DNA from: DATEPR01 sp963780635
GTDB taxonomy: Bacteria; Actinomycetota; Actinomycetes; Mycobacteriales; Pseudonocardiaceae
Assembly: GCA_963780635.1 (NCBI GenBank)
Contig: CAWACW010000013.1
Span: 310,001-374,000, forward strand
Length of the DNA: 64,000 bases
Direction of reading: 5' to 3'
In this document: positions 17,491-24,478 of the stretch, in pieces
Layout: each line of letters opens with the position of its first letter
Numbering within the stretch: position 1 is the stretch's first letter
Made by a program: the position numbers and the translations under genes
Notes under the pieces: model-generated
What the model saw: only the letters and a program-made list of their open reading frames with translations
Told to the model about the DNA's origin: nothing
Database searches by the model: none

Positions 17491-18510
17491 CTATCCGGCG
17501 AGCTGGTCGACGGCGGCCCGGAACACACCGGGCAGCCGCCGCGCGATAGGCACGATCGCCTGCCCGACGCCCGGCCTCCGCCTGGCCCACAACAGCGTCG
17601 AGGTGATCAGCCGGGATCTCCTCGACACCCGCCGCCACGCCTCGTCGTAACGGTCGGGCCGGTCGGACAGCAGGCACGTGACCAGTTCCCGCGCGGCCGC
17701 GAGTGACACCGCGATCCCCTCGCCGGTCAGCGCGTCGACGTACCCGGCGGCGTCGCCGACCAGCAGTACCCGGCCGGCAGCACGACCGGTGACACGCTGC
17801 CGCAGCGGACCGGCCCCGCGCACCTCCGACGCCGGGCGGGCCCCCGCGAGCCGGTCGGCCAACTCGGGAAACGCGGCCAGTTGCCGCTCGAACGAGCCGC
17901 GCTCGGCGGTCAGCACGGCCACACCGACGACGTCCGGTGCGACGGGCGTGACATAGGCCTCGGCACTGCGCGCCCACGTGACCTCGACGAAGTCGCTCCA
18001 CGGCGCCAGCGCGTAGTGCCTGCGCTGGCCCCAGCGAGGCGGCGTCGTCGACGTCGCCGCCAGGCCGACGGCCCGGCGGATCGGCGAGTGCAACCCGTCG
18101 GCCGCCACCAGGTAGCGCGCCGCGATGCCATCAGCGCACACGTGATCGGCGTACTGCCGGACCTCGGTGACGCTTCGCCGCAGGACCGGAATCCCCGCCG
18201 CCGCGACGGCGTCCCCCAGCGCTTCGTGCAGCGCGATCCGCCGTACTCCCCTGCCCGGCCCGACCGTGAACTCGGCCCGCGCGGCGAGTTGCCCCCGCAG
18301 GTAGGCGATACCGCGAATGTCGTGCCCCGGTGGGTCGACGCCCAGTTCGGCCAGCGCCCGCACGGCACCGGGCATCAGGCCTTCGCCGCACGCCTTGTCG
18401 ATGGGTCCACAGCGCCGCTCGCAGACAGCGACGTCCAGGCCCGCCGCGGTCGCACCGAGCGCCACCGCCAGCCCGGCGGGCCCGCCGCCGACCACCAGGA
18501 CGTCATGCAC
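17491..18510 (-). CDS. FAD-dependent hydroxylase of a phenolic-lipid operon (SrsC-like)
   Basis: About 339 residues. The FAD Rossmann motif is VLVVGGGPAGLAVALG at the N-terminus; GD motif RVLLVGDAAGYVDALTGEGI is near residue 260, followed by geranylgeranyl-reductase/PHBH-type features. Two GTG starts are possible; I chose 18510 because it overlaps the upstream stop as GTGCATGA, typical of translational coupling (18537 would give a 27-bp longer overlap). Gene order PKS, membrane methyltransferase, flavoprotein matches Streptomyces griseus srsABC, in which SrsC hydroxylates the methylated alkylresorcinol, which is then oxidised to an alkylbenzoquinone. Function is inferred from family plus context. 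Confidence 0.85.
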   Translation of the reverse strand: MHDVLVVGGGPAGLAVALGATAAGLDVAVCERRCGPIDKACGEGLMPGAVRALAELGVDPPGHDIRGIAYLRGQLAARAEFTVGPGRGVRRIALHEALGDAVAAAGIPVLRRSVTEVRQYADHVCADGIAARYLVAADGLHSPIRRAVGLAATSTTPPRWGQRRHYALAPWSDFVEVTWARSAEAYVTPVAPDVVGVAVLTAERGSFERQLAAFPELADRLAGARPASEVRGAGPLRQRVTGRAAGRVLLVGDAAGYVDALTGEGIAVSLAAARELVTCLLSDRPDRYDEAWRRVSRRSRLITSTLLWARRRPGVGQAIVPIARRLPGVFRAAVDQLAG

Positions 18511-19024
18511 CCACGGCCGCCAGCGCGGTGTTCTCACTCCGGATGCGCACGGTCAGCAGCACCGCGTTGAGCACCGTGAACGACAACGCGGTCAGCCATG
18601 CCGTGTGCACCAGCGGCAGCGCCGCTCCCTCCACGATCACCGCGACATAGTTGGGATGGTCGAACCACCGGTAGGGACCACCGGTGATACGGCCGAGATT
18701 CGGCACCACGATGATCCGGGTGTTCCACTGTGGACCGAGCGTGCGGATGCACCACCACCGCAGCGCCTGCGAGCCGAGTGCGAGTGCCAGCATCGGCCAG
18801 CCCAGCGCGGGCACGAACGGCCGGTCGCCCAGCCACACCTCCAGTACGCAGCCGACGAGCAGGCCGGTGTGCAGGGCGACCATGAACGGGTAGTGCCCGA
18901 AACCGCTCTCCGTGCCGCCCCTGGCCCTGCTCCACTCCAGGTTCCGTTTGGCCACCACGAGTTCGGCCAGTCGCTCCAGGCCGAACAGGAACACCAGCAC
19001 TGTGAACAAGATCATGCTCACCAT
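18503..19024 (-). CDS. Isoprenylcysteine carboxyl methyltransferase-like membrane methyltransferase (SrsB-like)
   Basis: A 173-residue integral membrane protein with about four to five transmembrane segments, beginning MVSMILFTVLVFLFG. The C-terminal motif GGPYRWFDHPNYVAVIVEG matches the SAM-binding RHPxY-type signature of the ICMT/PEMT family. The first ATG overlaps the PKS stop (ATGGTGA at 19024-19018); a second ATG at 19015 is an alternative. In srs-type operons this enzyme O-methylates the resorcinol ring of the PKS product. The protein lies in the membrane where the long-chain phenolic substrate would partition. Confidence 0.87.
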   Translation of the reverse strand: MVSMILFTVLVFLFGLERLAELVVAKRNLEWSRARGGTESGFGHYPFMVALHTGLLVGCVLEVWLGDRPFVPALGWPMLALALGSQALRWWCIRTLGPQWNTRIIVVPNLGRITGGPYRWFDHPNYVAVIVEGAALPLVHTAWLTALSFTVLNAVLLTVRIRSENTALAAVGA

Positions 19025-20094
19025 CGAAGCAGCACCAGCTCGGAGCACACGCCCGGCCCCATCGCCATCAGCACTGCCCACGAGCCCGGCGGTGGCGGCC
19101 GCAGGTCCTGCGTGTCGCGCAGGATGTGCAGCACGGACGCCGACGAGAGATTGCCCACCTCGCGCAGCGAGCGCCAGGTGAGGGCGACGTCCTCGTCGTC
19201 CAGGCTCAGCGCACCCTGAATGGCTTCGACCACCTTGGGGCCGCCCGGATGGCAGATCCACGTCGTGACGTCGTCGAGGGTGAGGCCGTGTCCGGTGAGC
19301 AGGGCCTTGACGTCGTCGGCGAGGTTGGCCCTGATCAGCTCGGGCACCTCGGCGCCGAGCACCATCCGGAAGCCGAAACTGCCCACGTCCCAACCCATCG
19401 AGCGAGCCGTGTCCGGGAACAGGTGGCTTCTGCTGTCCACCACGGTGGGCCCGGGATGGGCGGCAGCGCGGTCCTTGCCGACCATCACGGCCGCCGCGGC
19501 ACCGTCGCCGAACAGGCCCGACGCGACGAGGTTGGCCATGCTCGGGTTGTTGCGCTGCATCGTCAGCGAGCACAGTTCGACCGACACGAACACGGCCACG
19601 TCGGTGGGATGGCCCAGCAGGTAGTCGTGCACCCGGGCCATGCCCGAGGCACCGGCGACACAACCCAGACCGAGCATCGGGATCCGTTTCACGTCCGGCC
19701 GCAACCCCAGTCGTGCGGCGATCCGCGCGTCCAGCGACGGCACCGCGATGCCGGTCACCGTGGTCGACATGATCAGGTCGACGTCCATCGGGTCCAGCCC
19801 GGCCTCGGTCAGCGCGTCGGACACGACCTGCGTGCCCAGATCGACGGCGACGTCGAGAAACGCGTCGTTGGCGGCGGTGAAGTCGGCGAGATCCGGGTAG
19901 CGCTCGATCGGCAGCGCCAGATGGCGGGTGGCCACCTGCGCACTGGTGAAGAATCGCCGGGCGAGTGGCGCCTGCGCCTGGTCGGGTAAGCACAGCCGGC
20001 AGAACAGATCGGTCAACTCGGACTGCGGATACCGGTGGGGAGGCAGCACCCCGCGGACCGCGGCGACAGTGGTCACCAGATCGACGGTACCCAC
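19018..20094 (-). CDS. Type III polyketide synthase (alkylresorcinol synthase-like, SrsA-like)
   Basis: A chalcone-synthase-superfamily enzyme of about 358 residues. The catalytic triad is visible: Cys in LGLGCVAGASG, His in ICHPGGPKVVEAI, Asn in VGNLSSASV; GFGxGP-like end MAMGPGVCSELVLLRW is also present. The genetic partners (membrane methyltransferase and flavoprotein, all coupled) suggest it condenses a long fatty acyl starter with malonyl-CoA to an alkylresorcinol or pyrone rather than making tetrahydroxynaphthalene. The frame is open to a GTG at 20145, but that start would leave only 29 bp to the divergent ligD gene and has no ribosome site; GTG 20094, just after GGAAGG, is preferred though its spacing is short. 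Confidence 0.9.
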   Translation of the reverse strand: MGTVDLVTTVAAVRGVLPPHRYPQSELTDLFCRLCLPDQAQAPLARRFFTSAQVATRHLALPIERYPDLADFTAANDAFLDVAVDLGTQVVSDALTEAGLDPMDVDLIMSTTVTGIAVPSLDARIAARLGLRPDVKRIPMLGLGCVAGASGMARVHDYLLGHPTDVAVFVSVELCSLTMQRNNPSMANLVASGLFGDGAAAAVMVGKDRAAAHPGPTVVDSRSHLFPDTARSMGWDVGSFGFRMVLGAEVPELIRANLADDVKALLTGHGLTLDDVTTWICHPGGPKVVEAIQGALSLDDEDVALTWRSLREVGNLSSASVLHILRDTQDLRPPPPGSWAVLMAMGPGVCSELVLLRW

Positions 20095-20174
20095 GCCTTC
20101 CGGTGATCGTTGGTTCCACTGGGCGATTGCGCCATGTTCGTGCACTTGTGGGTGCGCAGCGTTAACGTGGTCAC

Positions 20175-21578
20175 GTGGCGGAACTCGACGAGTACCGGCG
20201 CAAGCGCGACGCGAGTCGCACGCCGGAACCGGTACCCGAGGACGGCCCGCTGCCTCGGGGGGACGACGACGTCTTCGTCGTGCAGGAACACCATGCCAGG
20301 GCGCTGCACTACGACGTGCGGCTGGAGCGCGACGGCGTGCTGGTGTCCTGGGCGGTGCCCAAAGGTCTGCCCCGTGAGCCTGGCACGGTCCGGCTCGCCG
20401 TGCACACCGAGGACCACCCGATGGAGTACGCCGAGTTCCAGGGTGACATCCCGTCCGGCGAGTACGGCGCCGGTCACATGAGCATCTGGGACCGCGGCCG
20501 GTACGAGACGATCAAATGGCAGGACGACGAGGTCGAGGTCGTCCTGCACGGTTCGCGGGTGGACGGCGCGTTCGTGTTCTTCCGCAAGTCCACCCAGGAC
20601 AGCTGGGGCGGCAGCCGCAAGGCCAAGGACGAGTGGATGGTGCGGCGCAAGGGGGAACGCGCCAAGTCGTCGCCGCCGATCGTGGTGCGCGTCGAGGACC
20701 GGCACCTCAAGCTCACCAACCTGGAGAAGGTGCTCTACCCGGACGACGGGTTCACCAAGGGCCAGGTGATCGACTACTATCGCCGGATCGCGCCCGCGAT
20801 CCTGCCGCATCTGGCCGACCGCCCGGTGACGTTCCGCCGTTATCCCAATGGCGTCGAGGGAAACTCCTTCTTCGAGAAGGACGTGTCCCGGCACGCGCCG
20901 GACTGGGTGCGCACCGTGCGGCTGGAGACTCCGGGCAGCAGCAAGGAGAACGAGACACTCGACTTCCCGCTGATCGACGGGCTGCCCGCGTTGATCTGGG
21001 CGGCCAACCTCGCCGCCCTGGAACTGCACGTGCCGCAGTGGACGGTCGGCGCACGCGGCGCCCGGCACGTGCCGGATCTGCTGGTGTTCGACCTCGATCC
21101 GGGCGCGCCCGCGACCGTCGTGGAGTGTTGCCGGGTGGCCGAACTGATCAACGGCGTACTCACCGAGGACGGGTTGACCGGCTACCCGAAGACCAGCGGC
21201 TCGAAAGGGCTGCAGTTGTACGTGCCGGTGCGGGTCGGTTCGGCCGATCGCACCGGCAAGTACGCGAAGGCGCTGGCGACCCGGCTGGCAGGCGAACACC
21301 CGGACCTGGTCACGGCCGTGATGGCGCGCAACCGCCGTACCGGCAAGGTGTTCGTGGACTGGGACCAGAACCGCCCCGCGAAGACGACCGTGGCGCCGTA
21401 CTCGCTGCGCGCCCGGGAACGCCCCACGGTGTCCACGCCGGTCACGTGGGACGAGGTGCGGGCGTGCCTGCGGGTCGAGGATCTGGTGTTCGTCGCCGAC
21501 GACGTGCTGGAGCGGTTCGATGCGCACGGCGACCCGCTGGCCGACATGCCCCAGCACGCGGCCCACCTGCCCAAATAG
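20175..21578 (+). CDS. ligD: LigD-type 3'-phosphoesterase plus primase-polymerase, no ligase domain
   Basis: 467 residues, GTG start. Residues about 1-165 are the phosphoesterase domain: FVVQEHHARALHYDVRLE with metal-binding His and Asp, TEDHPMEYAEFQGDIPSGEYGAG, WDRGRYE. Residues about 180-465 are the LigD polymerase: LTNLEKVLYPDDG, YYRRIAPAILPHL, the metal motif VFDLDPG, KTSGSKGLQLYVPV and DWDQNRPAKTTVAPYSLRA. The usual ATP-dependent ligase domain is absent; the 3' end runs straight to a stop. It would heal and fill DNA ends in Ku-dependent end joining with a separate ligase. No ku gene is adjacent in the window. Confidence 0.93.
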   Translation: MAELDEYRRKRDASRTPEPVPEDGPLPRGDDDVFVVQEHHARALHYDVRLERDGVLVSWAVPKGLPREPGTVRLAVHTEDHPMEYAEFQGDIPSGEYGAGHMSIWDRGRYETIKWQDDEVEVVLHGSRVDGAFVFFRKSTQDSWGGSRKAKDEWMVRRKGERAKSSPPIVVRVEDRHLKLTNLEKVLYPDDGFTKGQVIDYYRRIAPAILPHLADRPVTFRRYPNGVEGNSFFEKDVSRHAPDWVRTVRLETPGSSKENETLDFPLIDGLPALIWAANLAALELHVPQWTVGARGARHVPDLLVFDLDPGAPATVVECCRVAELINGVLTEDGLTGYPKTSGSKGLQLYVPVRVGSADRTGKYAKALATRLAGEHPDLVTAVMARNRRTGKVFVDWDQNRPAKTTVAPYSLRARERPTVSTPVTWDEVRACLRVEDLVFVADDVLERFDAHGDPLADMPQHAAHLPK

Positions 21579-21593
21579 ACCCGCAGGCGCCAC

Positions 21594-22751
21594 TCAGGCC
21601 TGGGTCGCGGTGGCCGACCGGAGCACCTGGCGGGCGATGATCAGCTGCTGGATCTGGCTGGTTCCCTCGTACAACCGGAACAGCCGGGCGTCCCGGTAGA
21701 GCCGCTCGACCGGCACGCCCCGGATGTAGCCGGCGCCGCCATGGATCTGCACGGCGCGATCGGCCACCCGGCACACGGCCTCGCTGGCGAAGTACTTGGC
21801 GCACGACGGTCCGGTGCGACGGTCCTCGCCGGACCGGTAGGCCCGCGCGGTCTCCAGCACCAGTCCCCTGGCCGCCATCAGGTCGGTCTGCGAGTCGGCC
21901 AGCATGCCCTGCACGAGCTGGAACTCGCCGATCGCCCGGCCCGACTGGTGCCGCGACGCAGCCCAGGCGGCCGACTCGTCGACCAGCCGCTGCATCAACC
22001 CGACGCACAGGGCCGCGATGTGGATGCGGCCGTGCGCGAGGCAGCGCATCGCGGTGGCGTAGCCCAGACCGGGCCGGTCGCCGATGAGGCTCGCCGTGGG
22101 CACCCGGACGTCCTCGAAGTGCACGTCCGCCGTCAGCGCTCCGGCCTGGCCCATCTTGCGGTCCTTCGGGCCGACGGTCAGCCCGGCGCGGTCGCGCTCC
22201 ACCAGGAACGCGGAGATTCCCTTGCCTGCGCCGGCATCCGGATCGGTGCGGGCGAACACCATGAACACGTCGGCGCTGGGCGCGTTGGTGATGTAGCGCT
22301 TGCTGCCGGTGATCACCCATTCCCGGCCGTCGAGCCGGGCGGCCGTGGTCAGCGTGCTCGGGTCGGAACCGGCTTCCGGTTCGGTGAGCGCGAACGAGGC
22401 CGTCCACTCGCCGCTGGCCAGTTTCGGCAGGTAGGTGGCGCGCTGCTCGTCGGTGGCACCCTCCAGCAGCACGTGGCCCGCGATGCCGTTGTTGGTACCG
22501 AACAGCGAGCGGAACGCGGGCGTGGTGTAGCCCAGTTCCATCACCAGCCGGGATTCCTCGACCTCGTCCAGGCCCAGGCCGCCGTACTCGACGGGGATCG
22601 TGAAGCCGTACAGGCCCATCGTGGCCGCCTGCTGCCGGATCGCGGCCGGGATCGCGTCGTGCTCCTCGATCTCGTCCTCGGCGGGCACGACCACGTCTCG
22701 GACGAATTCCCGGACAGTGGCCAGAATGTCCTGCATGTCCTGCTCGTTCAC
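21594..22751 (-). CDS. Acyl-CoA dehydrogenase
   Basis: 385 residues from a GTG at 22751, which has a good ribosome site (GGGAGA); the open frame extends upstream only as Arg-rich shadow sequence. FAD/substrate motifs FALTEPEAGSDPS and YITNAPSADVFMVFA, then GYIRGVPVERLYRDAR and RLYEGTSQIQQLIIAR near residue 362, where Glu of YEGTS is the usual catalytic base. A complete short/medium-chain-type enzyme that oxidises an acyl-CoA and passes electrons to ETF. Substrate unknown. It is monocistronic as far as can be seen, convergent with ligD (15 bp gap), with a palindrome 26 bp upstream of its start. Confidence 0.93.
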   Translation of the reverse strand: MNEQDMQDILATVREFVRDVVVPAEDEIEEHDAIPAAIRQQAATMGLYGFTIPVEYGGLGLDEVEESRLVMELGYTTPAFRSLFGTNNGIAGHVLLEGATDEQRATYLPKLASGEWTASFALTEPEAGSDPSTLTTAARLDGREWVITGSKRYITNAPSADVFMVFARTDPDAGAGKGISAFLVERDRAGLTVGPKDRKMGQAGALTADVHFEDVRVPTASLIGDRPGLGYATAMRCLAHGRIHIAALCVGLMQRLVDESAAWAASRHQSGRAIGEFQLVQGMLADSQTDLMAARGLVLETARAYRSGEDRRTGPSCAKYFASEAVCRVADRAVQIHGGAGYIRGVPVERLYRDARLFRLYEGTSQIQQLIIARQVLRSATATQA

Positions 22752-22776
22752 CTGATCTCCCTCGGCCCGGCGACGA

Positions 22777-22792
22777 CATACCCGACGGTATG
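22777..22792. promoter_or_regulatory. Palindrome upstream of acyl-CoA dehydrogenase, candidate operator
   Basis: CATACC and GGTATG arms (6 bp each) flank CGAC, centred about 33 bp upstream of the dehydrogenase GTG on the minus strand. Size and location fit a repressor site near the promoter. No matching regulator gene is adjacent. Confidence 0.35.
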
Positions 22793-22861
22793 GTGCCGCA
22801 CTCCGGTATCCGCCACGGGTGCCGGCCGCCGAAGTGCCGGTGATGTCACCGACAGTCGTCC

Positions 22862-24085
22862 TCAGCCGGGCAGTTCGGCGAGCCTGCGCCGCAGGTGCTC
22901 GGCCTGCGGGCCGCTCATGCCGACCTCCAGTGCCCGCAGGTAGGCGACCCTGGCCGGATCGTGCTCGCCGGTGCGGTGCAGCAGCTCGGCGCGGGTCGCG
23001 TGCCACCACGGGTACTGGTCCAGACCCTCGATGCCGTCGACCAGGACGAGCGCGGCGGCCGGGCCGTCCCGTTCGGCCACGGCAGCGGCCCGGTTGAGCC
23101 GGATCACCGGGGTGTCCTGGACCGTCAGCAGCACGTCGTACCAGGAGATCACCGCGTCCCAGTTGGTCGCCGCGTAGGACGGGGCCAGCGCGTGGCAGGC
23201 GGCGATCGCCGCCTGCACGACGTAGCCGTCCGGGTGGTCCGGGCAGCGCCGCAGCGCTACGCCGACCAGTTCGACGCCTTCCTTGATCGCGGCCCGGTCC
23301 CACCGGCCGCGGTCCTGGTCGGGCAGCAGCACGGGCCGCCCGGTCTCGTCGATCCTGGCGCCGTGCCGGGAGTTCTGCAGCAGCACCAGGGCCAACAGGC
23401 CGAGCACGGTCGGCTCGTCGGGCATCAGCTCGGCCAGCAACCTGGCCAGCCGCACCGCCTCGGTGGTCAGTTCGGCTCGGACCAGATCATCGCCCGCGGC
23501 AGCCGCGTAGCCCTCGTTGAAGATCAGGTAGACGGTCGCGGCCACCCCGGCCAGCCTGCCCGGCAGTTCGTCCGGCGCGGGCACCCGGTACGGGATGCCG
23601 GCCTGCGCGATCTTCTGCTTCGCCCTGGTCAGGCGTTTGGCCATGGTCGCCTCGGGCACCAGCAGCGCCCTGGCCACCTCCGGCGTGGCCAGGCCGCCGA
23701 GCGTGCGCAGGGCGAGCGCGACCTGCGCGTCCAGCGACAGGCACGGGTGGCAGCAGGTGAACACCAGGCGCAGCAGGTCGTCCCGGATGACCTCCGGCTC
23801 CTCGAGTTCCGACCAGTCGACCACGAGTTCCGCCGCCGCTTCCTTGGCCGGCCGGCGCACCTCGCGCCGGATCAGGTCGACGGCCCGCCGTTTCGCGGTG
23901 ACCAGCAGCCAGCCGCGCGGATTGTCCGGCACGCCGTCCCTCGGCCAGGTCTCCAGCGCGCGGACCACGGCGTCCTGCGCCGCGTCCTGGGCCAGGTCGA
24001 CGCTGCCGGTGACGCGGACCAGCGTGGCGAGTACGCGAGTCCCCTCCTCGCGTACCAGCCGCGCGACCGCGTCACCGGCGGACAT
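22862..24085 (-). CDS. ECF sigma factor with C-terminal TPR extension (ECF42-like)
   Basis: 407 residues from the ATG at 24085. Residues about 10-80 are sigma-70 region 2 (DLAQDAAQDAVVRALETWP, WLLVTAKRRAVDLIRR), about 110-165 region 4 (LALRTLGGLATPEVARALLVPEATMAKRLTRAKQKI), and the remaining 230 residues are the TPR-like tail of the COG4941/ECF42 group (YLIFNEGYAA, LVLLQNSRHGAR, HAEYQ-like WHATRAELLHRTGEHDPAR). No anti-sigma gene is present. The start codon overlaps the stop of the DGPF gene by one base (TGATG), so the two are coupled, the conserved arrangement of this sigma group, which is thought to control its DGPF partner; the tail is needed for activity in studied members. Confidence 0.93.
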   Translation of the reverse strand: MSAGDAVARLVREEGTRVLATLVRVTGSVDLAQDAAQDAVVRALETWPRDGVPDNPRGWLLVTAKRRAVDLIRREVRRPAKEAAAELVVDWSELEEPEVIRDDLLRLVFTCCHPCLSLDAQVALALRTLGGLATPEVARALLVPEATMAKRLTRAKQKIAQAGIPYRVPAPDELPGRLAGVAATVYLIFNEGYAAAAGDDLVRAELTTEAVRLARLLAELMPDEPTVLGLLALVLLQNSRHGARIDETGRPVLLPDQDRGRWDRAAIKEGVELVGVALRRCPDHPDGYVVQAAIAACHALAPSYAATNWDAVISWYDVLLTVQDTPVIRLNRAAAVAERDGPAAALVLVDGIEGLDQYPWWHATRAELLHRTGEHDPARVAYLRALEVGMSGPQAEHLRRRLAELPG

Positions 24086-24429
24086 CAGAACTTGATGACG
24101 GGACGGACCTCCACCGCACCGTCCCAGGCCGCCGGGAGCTTCGCGGCCACGGCGACCGCCTCTTCCAGATCGGCGCACTCCAGCTCGTAGTACCCGGTGA
24201 GGGCTTCCTTGGTCTCGGTGTACGGGCCGTCGCTGGTGACGACGTCCCCGCCCTTGCCGCCGGTCACCCGGACCGTCGTGGCCGTCGCGGTCGGGTACAG
24301 CGCGTGGCCGCCCCGGATCACGGCTGCCGCGGCCTCGCCGAACTCGGCGTAGTCCTTCATTTCCTCGCTGAACTCGGGCGAACTCCAGTCGACGTCCCGG
24401 GTGTAGGTGAGGGCGACGTACATGGGCAT
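24085..24429 (-). CDS. DGPF/YCII-related protein, partner of ECF42 sigma factor
   Basis: 114 residues from the ATG at 24429, which has a GAGGAG ribosome site 8 nt upstream; the frame is open further up but without such a site. The fold is a YCII-like alpha-beta barrel (MPMYVALTYTRDVDW, HALYPTATATTVRV) with the diagnostic SDGPYTETKEALTGYYELE motif, here DGPY rather than DGPF. Its 3' end overlaps the sigma factor start. Biochemical role is unknown; context makes it the likely target of its own sigma factor. Confidence 0.9.
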   Translation of the reverse strand: MPMYVALTYTRDVDWSSPEFSEEMKDYAEFGEAAAAVIRGGHALYPTATATTVRVTGGKGGDVVTSDGPYTETKEALTGYYELECADLEEAVAVAAKLPAAWDGAVEVRPVIKF

Positions 24430-24478
24430 GGCTGGCTCCTCGGCTGTCCCGCCCGGCGCTGGTCGCCGGGTGTCCACT

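Noticed and set aside
19018..20094. RppA-type tetrahydroxynaphthalene synthase for the type III PKS
   Set aside because: The coupled membrane methyltransferase and flavoprotein match srs-type phenolic-lipid operons better than the RppA-P450 arrangement; a tree would settle it.
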